Positions 56,276 to 64,000 of a stretch of DNA of 64,000 bases are shown here, in pieces. The translations under genes were made by a program, and so were the position numbers. The DNA comes from Aquanectria penicillioides (taxonomy: Eukaryota; Ascomycota; Sordariomycetes; Hypocreales; Nectriaceae), in contig PYIU01000007.1 of NCBI GenBank assembly GCA_003415625.1, forward strand, positions 2,418,001-2,482,000, given 5' to 3'. A model generated the notes under the pieces. It saw only the letters and a program-made list of their open reading frames with translations. It ran no database searches and was not told the origin of the DNA. The stretch's first letter is position 1. Each line of letters starts with the position of its first letter.

Positions 56276-56360
56276 TACCACCTACCTGCCTAGGTAGGTA
56301 CCCAGGGAGGTAAGTACCTAGGTGGGTAGGTGGGTACCTACCTAGGTAGGTAGCTGGGTA
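56276..56360. repeat. TACCTAGGTAGG-type palindromic repeat cluster
   Basis: About 85 bases made of GGTAGGTA, CCTAGG and ACCTACC units in mixed orientation, many of them partly palindromic around CCTAGG. Similar short arrays occur in intergenic DNA of Sordariomycetes. They might extrude or serve as regulator sites; function unknown. Confidence 0.65.
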
Positions 56361-57209
56361 GCGCTTGGGGTCACTGAAGGGATGGAGGCAGAGGGAATGC
56401 AACCTGGCCCAAAATTGGCAGTGCTCCGAGCTTTTTCTACGAGGCCCTGGACTCGATAGGGGGGGTGACTAGATGATGCATGGGACGAGGGAGCACCATC
56501 CAGGCAACGACAAAGAAACAAAACATGAGCTTGTGATATCGCCATCATCCTCATCACTGCGCTGGGCAGAAAGATCACGATGCTGTTCCGTGGCTACCTG
56601 AAAACAGGCTCCAGCTATTCATGAAAAGCCGCTTCGGGCAATGGGAGCTCCAGTACTAGCTGATCTGTGGATAGGGCGCACCCACTGTCAATGAGGAATT
56701 GATGTCGTTCACTGACTCCTGAAGGCTTGGACCACCGATTCTAGATCTTGGTGGCGACAGGCGTGGTGCTACTGTAGGTACCTCGCCTACTGTGAGGGTT
56801 CAAACAGCTATCATATCCGGCGAAGCTGGCACTGTCGAAAGTGCTAAGGCCAATGAAATGCCCAGACCCAGTGCCCATTCCAAGATGGAATCCATCCACA
56901 TGGTCAACAAGCCTTGCATGCTTTGGCTGGTGGCACCCTTGGTCCCCTCTCACTACCAAGTACCGAGTACTTGCCTCACAACCCATGTTTTTCGACCATC
57001 CTCACGGACGTGCCTTAGGAGGGGTTCCTGACCTAGTGCACAGCCGCCTTGAGCATTATGGCCTTGTTTTGTTCAAACCTAACCCAGCCACGAGAGAACA
57101 AACATCGAAACGTGGAAGCTCGTTGGAACACGCCCGAAAGGGAAAAAAGAAAAAAAACTTGCCTAGCCTGGTAAGGTGCAAACCTGCCCAAAGTTCAGTG
57201 TTGCCATGG

Positions 57210-57295
57210 ATACCTAGGTAGGTAGGTAGGCATCTCAAGATAGGAGGTAGGTAACATTTAAACCATAGGTTGACAGGTGGGTAGGTTGCCTAGAC
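57210..57295. repeat. Second TACCTAGGTAGG-type repeat cluster
   Basis: TACCTAGGTAGGTAGGTAGG at 57211-57230, then AGGAGGTAGGTAA and AGGTGGGTAGG-CCTAG variants to about 57293. Same word family as the 56.3-kb cluster, in the same intergenic region. Confidence 0.6.
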
Positions 57296-58334
57296 CTGGG
57301 GCGGGCATCAAACCCCACTCTGTGTTGCCGACAGATGGACCACCCATCTCGTCGGCCTACCGATGTACAGTGGTCAATGCCCAAAATTAGAGAGACACTT
57401 CGAATTAGCACAACTGTTCCAGACGTGTTGGTCCTTGCCCATCTATAGTATGTGGCACCCACGGCAGGCTACCTATGCAGCAAGGCTCTCGCTTTGAGTG
57501 TGCAATGATAGGGTATTGCGAGGGGTATCTGACGATGACGACCAGATGGCTGTCCAGGGACGCATTTCTCGATTACCAGAAGCACAAAAAAATTACCGTT
57601 GGCTCAAGGATTTCCATACTGACTTCTTTCGGCCATTGTCAAACACAAGCTTCCAGATGTCTGCCACCGTCACGTGCCGCCGCGTTCAGGGCACCCAAGC
57701 AAGCAGGGTGTCTGGGAAGGAAGAGTGTGTTTGCTCCACTTGCTTGGCTATCTTCGATTTCCCGAACCAACGTTTCATCTATTTGCAATCATCACCCGCA
57801 TCAAGACAATCCGACTTAGCTACCTCGCGAAAACTTCGTTCAAGATCGATTTCGCTCCCAATCAATTCGCCTTGACTGTTCAGGATAGGCTGGGCTTTAT
57901 TAGCCATAAACTTTTTCAAACTTCACAACAAAGACAAGGAAACGCCACTCCGTGTTTCACTCGCGTCTTTCACTCTCAACATTCCAACCGAAAGCGTCAA
58001 TCGCTTGCAAGCGAAGCTCCCTCACCAGTCCCGGCATAGCCTTTGCCAACTCTGTCAACTGATCGCAATACGGAGAAGCTTCGTGTCTTGTCCTCACTTG
58101 GTCCTTCACAACGGACCAGAAGGTCACCACTGGCTACTTCAATATTCGCACCTGCGAAGTCACACGGTTGCGCATCGCCTTAGCTTGCCCGATCCACTTC
58201 ATATTCTTGCATCTCCGTTCGCGATTCCGCCCAGTTCAATCTCCAACCGCCCGGCCCCTTTATTGAACCCCAGTGTTCAATTACAGGCTCCAGGCTTAAG
58301 GGGTAGGCTTGTCGCCAATCCCCATATTCACGTC

Positions 58335-58361
58335 ATGCCCATTCACTCTGAACTACTATAA
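58335..58361 (+). promoter_or_regulatory. Short uORF just before the chromodomain start
   Basis: ATG CCC ... TAA, eight codons plus stop, ending 6 bases before the main ATG at 58368. If included in the mRNA it could reduce or condition translation of the main frame, since reinitiation after so short a gap is inefficient. Confidence 0.4.
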
Positions 58362-58367
58362 ACAAAA

Positions 58368-61300
58368 ATGGAAGACGTTTCTGTGGAACCCATGGATGTG
58401 GACCGTCAGGATGATGCTGCTTCCATCGCATCAACCGCCGAGGAGGCTTTTGATCCCGATGCAGAATGGGTCGTCAATGATATCCTTGCGGAAGGTGTAA
58501 TAGATGGCATGACCAAGTACCTGATCTATTGGGATAATTTTTTCCTCTATGATGCTTCATGGGAGCCCAAAGAGAACCTCAGCGAAGGCATGCTGGTGGA
58601 TTGGGAGGAGGCCAAGCGACAAGAAGGACATGCACATCAAGCAAACGAGAACATTAAAGCTTGGAGGAGGGAAGTCATTGACAGGCTTCATGGCAAGATG
58701 GCTCGCCATGAAGAGAGGAACCGCAAGCGAATTGAACGAGGCCTCAACCCGACGATGTATGAATATTCTTTAGAGGATTGTCTGGCAGACCTTGACGAAC
58801 TGCCAAATGGGGAGGAGAAGGATACAAATGGGGTAACTGATCAAACCGATGTCAATTCTATTGCTCTTTCGGACATACAGGATCCATCTTCTGATGAGCC
58901 TATAAGCTCGTCAAGGACTCAGACCGCCACCTCCGGAGATGGAACGCCAGAGTTTAATCATACCCCAACTAGGATAGTGGAATATCCGGCCCCGAGGCGC
59001 GACTCAACAACGACCACACGTGTCCGTGAGACACGCCCTAATCAGGCATCTAGGACAACACTTGGAGCTAAATTGAGCCCAGCAAATACCAAAAGGCCAA
59101 ACCTACAGCCAACAACTTCAAAACAGATTGCTCGTAAAAAGTCTGAAGACATCAGCAATGTGTTTGTGGGTGGCAAAATGAGGAGGAGGAGGTCAACCCT
59201 CCTGGATGCCGCTATGGATCCGAATAAGACACCCCAGCTACTAAATCATCGACTTGTAAGAAAGATTCATGTCGGCTTTCGCGACAAAGAGGGCATGGTC
59301 GCTCCTTCACATAGACCGAACCTCTTCCTTATCAGCCAAGAGCAGGAGAAAACTACAAGAAACCAGGCCCCGTCCAGGTCCAATTCAGGTGTCAGTAGTA
59401 CTGGAGAAGAATCACACCTGGCCAGTTCTTCGCACCATTCTGGCCCATCTAGGCGGTCTTCAATGGCGCATGGAGAAGGTGCTTCGAAGCCCCCCAAAAA
59501 AAAGAAGTCAGTGTGCTTCCGTGACGAACCAGTCACTATCGAGCCCGAGACAAGTCTCTTTGTCGATGACCCACACCTCCCTACTCAAAACGAAGGGCAA
59601 CGTACCCATCCTAAAGAAGAAGATATTGGTAATCCAGGCTTTCTTTCTAGTCTCCCGGAAAAGAATATCCTTGCGACAAGGAAAGGTAATTCCGATAGCA
59701 TCACCAAGGATGTGAGGTTCTTCCCCGAATCCATGGCTTCTATCCCACTCACATTTCATGGCATCTGCCAACCCAATTTGTCAAATGGACTTTCCAGGCT
59801 TGAAAAACAAGACATGTTGGTTTTCACACATTCCTGCACAGCCCAGGACTTTTGGGATCAGCTTGGTGCCCGCTCAGAGAATTTTCTCACGGGTATTTTG
59901 ACCAGCAGCAGTCACCTTGACGTGGTTGAAAACATGGCCAATAGACTAAAACTTGGCTCACTTGGACTTCTATGTCACTTGGGTGAGCTTTGTATTCTGG
60001 TGCACCCTTCAAGATGTGGGAGCTGGGAGATTCATAGTCAGGCTCCGGGAGACCCCTCCAAAGCTCACCTTCTTGAGTTTATAATTCTTGAGGCAGGTGG
60101 CTTTTTGCCTGTGTCTGACTTCTCCCCCATCTCGTTTTCTCCTGACACAAAGGATGGATATTTACCTCCAGGCATGAGACCAGCAATCTTTAGTCGAATC
60201 TTCAGATTTGAGTACAGTCAACTACTACCGTCGGATTTGCAAAATACCACCAATCATTCTTTTTTTCTAGCCTTCCCACCGTCTTCGGGCCCAGAAGCTA
60301 TCTTCCTAGCTCAATGGCTTCGGAGCTGCAACCCCGATTGTAGAATTCACACTAGCCTTCATCCTGGTCATTGGTTCAGCTTTGTGAATTTGGAACGAGG
60401 TGTGGTCATTATTCATGAAGACACGACTTGGGCCATAAGACTATTTCCCGCTTTTTCTAAACTTCTCGAGTCAAGTCCGAATAAATTTCTTGCCTGGGTT
60501 TTTACAAAAAATCTCAGGGCTCAGCCCCTGCTCTCTGATGGAGGTGCTACCTCCTCTGAGATTGGGACCATCCGGCTACAGCCGGTGTTTAAGCAGGGAG
60601 CTGTTATTTTAATAACACCAAGCTTCTTGATATCTCAGCCACTCCAGGCTCTTGCCTTTTTGAAATGGGCTGTGGAAAATCACAATGTCAACGCGGATGA
60701 CCAATATACCACTAGGTTCGCAGTATGTGCGAACATCAGTGACTGGCTCCATGATCTAGCCATCGAAAGAATGGAGCACCAACCCTCGAAGTCTTCTGCC
60801 TTTGGCTCAGACGATAAATCTATGACTGCGGTTGAATTCCGGGCCAGATTACAGTCTTGGTCTCTCCTCCAACAGTTCGACGCCAAGTCAAGGACGAAAC
60901 CAAGCCAGTTTATATTTGCTCCAGAGTCCATCGATGGAAATGATGAGCAGAGCTTGGTCAATTGGTTCGGGTGGTGGTCTATCATGAACATGGAGCAGTT
61001 TCGGAAATTCTTTGTCCTCGGATCCAGCGAGCCACCCCGACGAGACTTGGTTCGGTACATCACTTGTCCTACATTCACTCCATCAACCTTGGGGAGCCCA
61101 AATGAGGTGTATCATCAGTTAGATCAAGAAGAACGAGCGAAACATTCCGGGGCTGTGAGTCGGGAGGGACCCATCAGTCAGTCGAGTCAAAGAAACTCGC
61201 TTGCACTATTTCGGGTAGTATTGAACGATCAACCAGACACCTTGACTGACTACCTTGATCGACTTATCAAGGAAATACCAAAATGGTGTCCCCTTGTCCT

Positions 61301-62231
61301 ACATAAATTCCCAGTGTCATATTGGATACAAGATATGAGCTACCATTTCCGAGATTATCAGTCAAGTTTCTCGAGCTACATCAAATGTTTCATGTGGTTT
61401 TTGCCATTTCGTGAATTACCACTCAAGCATAACACCATGACAGCGCTGTTTTACACCATTGAAAAAGACTGGGATCCAGATGCATATCCGCAAGGGGTCG
61501 TGCCTCCTCGTCGACCGTGGCTGTTGATGCATCGACCATTGAATCTGCATAGAAAGCCGTGGAATGCATCAGAGCTGCTCATATGGGATCTGTCGCGAAA
61601 CGAAAAGTTCGCAAGAAGCAAGTACGTTTATGAGGAGGATCTGATCCAGGCACAACGTGAAGTCATCCGAATCTTCCGGGAGCAAAACGATTTAAAAAAT
61701 CCAGAGCAACCCATTACAATGGTTCGGGTCTCTGGGTTTGAAGCTTCGTGGCTGAATCACTCAAACCAACTCGACGCAACACTATTGTACTTGAACAAGT
61801 TTATACAGGACCCTAAAACATGGGTCCCAGTTCCTGAACCTGTCCTAAAAGATAGGGGCTGGAAGATCGTCAAGCCTGGGCGTGCGCCCGAGATGCCGCA
61901 TCCTCATAAACAATCGATAGATGCGATGGATCTTGATGAGCCAAGGAAATTGGACAAGGTTACGGGAATGAAGACTGTCTTCCACCCTCCCCGAGGGAAA
62001 AGGGTGGGAGTAACGCGATGTCAGAATCGGTTGTTTCAACAAACAAAGGAGTCGCATTGGAAAGCAGCAGTGGGTGAGGATTCTCATATGAAATACTCCT
62101 TTCGGCCGACCTTGGAATGGTACCGAGAACAGCTCGCGGAGGGCAGGGGATACGAACACATTAAGGTTACGACTTGGGAGACCATATTTGAACGTTATGG
62201 GATCCCAAATTCTCGAACGGGTTTAAAGTAG
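58368..62231 (+). CDS. Large chromodomain protein, otherwise uncharacterised
   Basis: Single-exon gene of 1287 residues. The chromodomain is near residues 32-85: EWVVNDILAEGVIDGMTKYLIYWDNFFLYDASWEPKENL, with aromatic positions W, Y, W in the right places to bind a methyl-lysine such as H3K9me or H3K27me. A basic coiled stretch follows (HEERNRKRIERGLNP), then 300 residues of low complexity with basic clusters (KMRRRRSTLLD, KPPKKKKSVCF). The C-terminal two thirds (from about residue 460) is an ordered region with many aromatic residues and no domain I recognise (IPLTFHGICQPNLSN, HPGHWFSFVNLERGVVIIHEDTTWAIRLF, WFGWWSIMNMEQFRKFFVLG, MTALFYTIEKDWDPDAYPQG). It resembles fungal chromodomain proteins of this layout, but I cannot assign a named orthologue. 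Start MEDVSVEPMDVD. Confidence 0.8.
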   Translation: MEDVSVEPMDVDRQDDAASIASTAEEAFDPDAEWVVNDILAEGVIDGMTKYLIYWDNFFLYDASWEPKENLSEGMLVDWEEAKRQEGHAHQANENIKAWRREVIDRLHGKMARHEERNRKRIERGLNPTMYEYSLEDCLADLDELPNGEEKDTNGVTDQTDVNSIALSDIQDPSSDEPISSSRTQTATSGDGTPEFNHTPTRIVEYPAPRRDSTTTTRVRETRPNQASRTTLGAKLSPANTKRPNLQPTTSKQIARKKSEDISNVFVGGKMRRRRSTLLDAAMDPNKTPQLLNHRLVRKIHVGFRDKEGMVAPSHRPNLFLISQEQEKTTRNQAPSRSNSGVSSTGEESHLASSSHHSGPSRRSSMAHGEGASKPPKKKKSVCFRDEPVTIEPETSLFVDDPHLPTQNEGQRTHPKEEDIGNPGFLSSLPEKNILATRKGNSDSITKDVRFFPESMASIPLTFHGICQPNLSNGLSRLEKQDMLVFTHSCTAQDFWDQLGARSENFLTGILTSSSHLDVVENMANRLKLGSLGLLCHLGELCILVHPSRCGSWEIHSQAPGDPSKAHLLEFIILEAGGFLPVSDFSPISFSPDTKDGYLPPGMRPAIFSRIFRFEYSQLLPSDLQNTTNHSFFLAFPPSSGPEAIFLAQWLRSCNPDCRIHTSLHPGHWFSFVNLERGVVIIHEDTTWAIRLFPAFSKLLESSPNKFLAWVFTKNLRAQPLLSDGGATSSEIGTIRLQPVFKQGAVILITPSFLISQPLQALAFLKWAVENHNVNADDQYTTRFAVCANISDWLHDLAIERMEHQPSKSSAFGSDDKSMTAVEFRARLQSWSLLQQFDAKSRTKPSQFIFAPESIDGNDEQSLVNWFGWWSIMNMEQFRKFFVLGSSEPPRRDLVRYITCPTFTPSTLGSPNEVYHQLDQEERAKHSGAVSREGPISQSSQRNSLALFRVVLNDQPDTLTDYLDRLIKEIPKWCPLVLHKFPVSYWIQDMSYHFRDYQSSFSSYIKCFMWFLPFRELPLKHNTMTALFYTIEKDWDPDAYPQGVVPPRRPWLLMHRPLNLHRKPWNASELLIWDLSRNEKFARSKYVYEEDLIQAQREVIRIFREQNDLKNPEQPITMVRVSGFEASWLNHSNQLDATLLYLNKFIQDPKTWVPVPEPVLKDRGWKIVKPGRAPEMPHPHKQSIDAMDLDEPRKLDKVTGMKTVFHPPRGKRVGVTRCQNRLFQQTKESHWKAAVGEDSHMKYSFRPTLEWYREQLAEGRGYEHIKVTTWETIFERYGIPNSRTGLK

Positions 62232-62416
62232 TAGCCTAGGGAAGCTCAGGTCTTGGACGTGTTGGTTTTAAACGCTTGTCATTTCACACTAGGATCGTGT
62301 GATTAGAGGGTATATTATGTATCTAGTACAAAGGTGACTGACTCATGATAGCTGTACAGAGAAACCCGCAGTGCCGTAGTGACGGATTTATTGTCACCCC
62401 CAGGCTAACGATCTCT

Positions 62417-63654
62417 TCACCTTCCAGTGATTGGGAAATTCCGAGTGCTGAGGAGCACACCCTTCACTCGACGGATATTATCTCTTACCTTTTTGATCTC
62501 ATCCTCAGGCTCTGGTTTACGAGATCGTCCATAAAGGTCGAATGTGCTGGCCGACTTCCCCTCATACGCCATGGAGTCAAGGTCATTCCGCAGAGCATCA
62601 ACCAACGTCTTGATACCATCCATGCTCTCGCTCTCGGATCGGGCCTTGTCCTTCAGGCCTGACAGGGTCTTGGTGAGACCGGCGAGTCTTTCGGCTTGGT
62701 GTTTAGTAGTTGACTCGCTCTTGGATTCCTTGGAGGTCGTTGATGCTGTGCTCAGTGAAAACGACGTTTGTGTGCCCATATCTCGATGGAACAGTTCCGT
62801 GGGGTCCTCAGCTTCGCTCTCGTCATCGCCGGTGACAGTTGCTCCGCTGGCGGCCTTTTTCATGGGGGGCACCTCGGACACTGTCTTCTCCAGTTTAGAG
62901 ACGAGGGCGTCAAGGTTCCGCACGGTGGCATCGTGGAAGTCGGCACGCGCATCCGCCTGGGCCTCCACCATGGGTTGCACGACGTACTTGCCCGTGCCGT
63001 AGACCAACGTCGACAGTCCCATAACGCCGCAGAGAGCATTGAGGAGGCGGTTTGTTGTGACGAGAGGTGGAGGGCGAGCGGGCTTGGCAAGGAATTCGGG
63101 GTAAGTTACGATCGGAGGTCGGGCGGGAGATTGAGACGGTGAGACGACGGCCGACGTGGTGGTTTGGGTTTGGGTTTGGGTTTGGGTATGGGTAGATGTG
63201 GATTGTGAGGAAGGGTGGGTGATGGAGACTTCTTTAAGATCGTCGGTCTATGCGGTTGTTAGATTCTTATCCGGGCTGCATGGGAAAGTGCGAGGGTTGA
63301 ACTGACCTCTGGTGCCGCGGGTGTAGGCTCATCGCCGAGGAGTGCTTGGATATCGGCATCCGGGATATCTTTAGACTCGAGGAACGCGACCTTCTTCTCT
63401 CGAGGCGCATCGCGCACAGCCTCGTCTTGGAGGAACTTGCGCGCGATTTCCAGCTTATCTCCTTCCGATACAGGATTCTCGGCGCTCGATGTGCTCGCGG
63501 TTGTAGTCTCGGTCTCGGTCGTGCTCTCGGTCTCAGGCTCCGGGTCGGCGCTTGATGACGCCGTTGCAGCCTCGGCGGCGTCGTCGTCGACTGGCTGGGA
63601 GCGCTGCCAGCTAGGGACGCTGGGCTTATCCGGGCTCGAATCCGAGTCGCTCAT
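62417..63654 (-). CDS. pex14: Peroxin 14-type protein of the peroxisomal docking complex (Pex14/Pex33-like)
   Basis: Peroxisomal membrane protein of the import docking complex that receives cargo-loaded Pex5/Pex7. Two exons (63307-63654 and 62417-63247, intron 63248-63306) give 392 residues. The N-terminal 65 residues are acidic/Thr-rich. The Pex14 N-terminal domain follows (KLEIARKFLQDEAVRDAPREKKVAFLESKDIPDADIQALLG). A Gln/Thr repeat (TQTQTQTQT), PPIVTYPEFL, a hydrophobic anchor (LLNALCGVMGLSTLVYGTG), VVQPMVEAQADARADFH and a coiled-coil C-terminus (NLDALVSKLEKTVSE, ERLAGLTKTLSGLKDKA) ending KKVRDNIRRVKGVLLSTRNFPI follow in order. The long acidic leader and the second half suit the filamentous-fungal Pex33 variant as well as Pex14; I cannot separate them. 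Confidence 0.85.
63161..63192 (+). repeat. Coding TTTGGG hexamer repeat in pex14
   Basis: Five tandem TTTGGG units on the plus strand, encoding a Thr/Gln repeat on the minus strand. It resembles degenerate telomeric repeat in sequence but lies inside an exon, so it is most likely replication slippage in a low-complexity linker. Confidence 0.6.
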
Positions 63655-64000
63655 TGTGAACTACTGCCCGCGATCCAGTTGACAAGCGATTCGACAGACA
63701 AGGAAATCACATTAGTGATGGGGGAAGGTTGGAGGTTGGCTCGATCGTGGGTTCGTCGAGATGTCCGATAGCTGTAGCGGCTAAGGTTCGGGATAGCACA
63801 TGCCTCGGCAGATTCGGACGCGGCGCCGGGTAAAACGGTCGCGTAAGTAGGACGGGACAGCGATGGTCAGTTAGGGAGTGAGTGTTGTTAGTTCTAGCCC
63901 GTGACCAAAGCTCCTAGTGGACGAGAATATATATTCAATATTATCAGCATATTCTGACAATTAATTTCGTAACTTTAAACCATATGTGAAAGTTCTTTTT
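63655..64000. other. pex14 upstream region, end of window
   Basis: 345 bases to the window edge. AT-rich from 63930. It presumably carries the pex14 promoter. No gene seen. Confidence 0.4.

Larger units (their letters stand above)
55972..58367. promoter_or_regulatory. Long divergent intergenic region between rab11 and the chromodomain gene
   Basis: About 2.4 kb with no supported gene. It holds two clusters of TACCTAGGTAGG-type repeats (listed separately), low-complexity frames and, at the right end, a short upstream ORF before the chromodomain start. A 76-base T/C-rich leader lies near 57910-58000. Confidence 0.45.

Noticed and set aside
63161..63192. TTTGGG repeats as an interstitial telomere
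   Set aside because: The run is inside a pex14 exon, encodes a Thr/Gln linker and has only five units, so slippage is enough.

Overview
The window is nuclear DNA of a filamentous ascomycete. Genes are dense and carry short GT-AG introns of about 50-120 nt, often with CTAAC or CTGAC branch sites. Proteins are fungal in type: a Zn2Cys6 regulator with a fungal MHR domain, a Mus7/MMS22 protein, an Hda1 deacetylase with an Arb2 tail, and a filamentous-fungal Pex14-type peroxin. TACCTAGGTAGG-type repeats in the intergenic DNA are familiar from Sordariomycetes, so Sordariomycete (perhaps Hypocreales) is my inference.

Layout. 0.9-7.6 kb: glycogen branching enzyme (-), mitochondrial ClpX-type ATPase Mcx1 (+), cytochrome c oxidase subunit V (-). 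8.3-13.1 kb: an MFS drug/H+ antiporter (-) divergent from a Zn2Cys6 factor (+). 13.6-23 kb: a 58-residue membrane protein (-), the large Mus7 replication-repair protein (+) and ORC5 (+). 23.5-28.3 kb: a Sly41-like triose-phosphate-translocator family carrier (-) divergent from SF3B2 (+). 28.3-36.2 kb: a gene-poor, increasingly AT-rich island with two decayed zinc-finger genes that share a C-terminal Cys/His module, plus a possible third scrap. 36.2-54.2 kb: SUZ12 of PRC2 (-), an F-box/LRR-like protein (+), an RS-repeat protein (-) whose long first intron seems to hold another gene, Hda1 (-), an F-box protein (-) and BRX1 (-). 55-63.7 kb: Rab11 GTPase (-), a 1287-residue chromodomain protein (+) and a Pex14/Pex33-type peroxin (-).

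Most genes are unrelated housekeeping genes. Possible functional groups are the MFS/regulator pair, the neighbouring replication genes (Mus7, ORC5), and a loose set of three chromatin genes (SUZ12, Hda1, chromodomain protein) that may be chance.

The main oddity is a set of single-base frame breaks in otherwise conserved genes (MFS, Mus7 twice, ORC5, RS protein), mostly at short homopolymers, and two in-frame TAG codons followed by long open, protein-like frames (SUZ12 and the gene at 45.7-46.4 kb). Either the assembly has uncorrected indels or several genes are truly damaged; reads or transcripts would decide. I found no tRNA, rRNA, CRISPR array or intact transposon, and no clear new multi-gene system. 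The best candidates for novelty are the decayed zinc-module gene family, the PHD finger and stop-interrupted tail of SUZ12, and the gene nested in the RS-protein intron.
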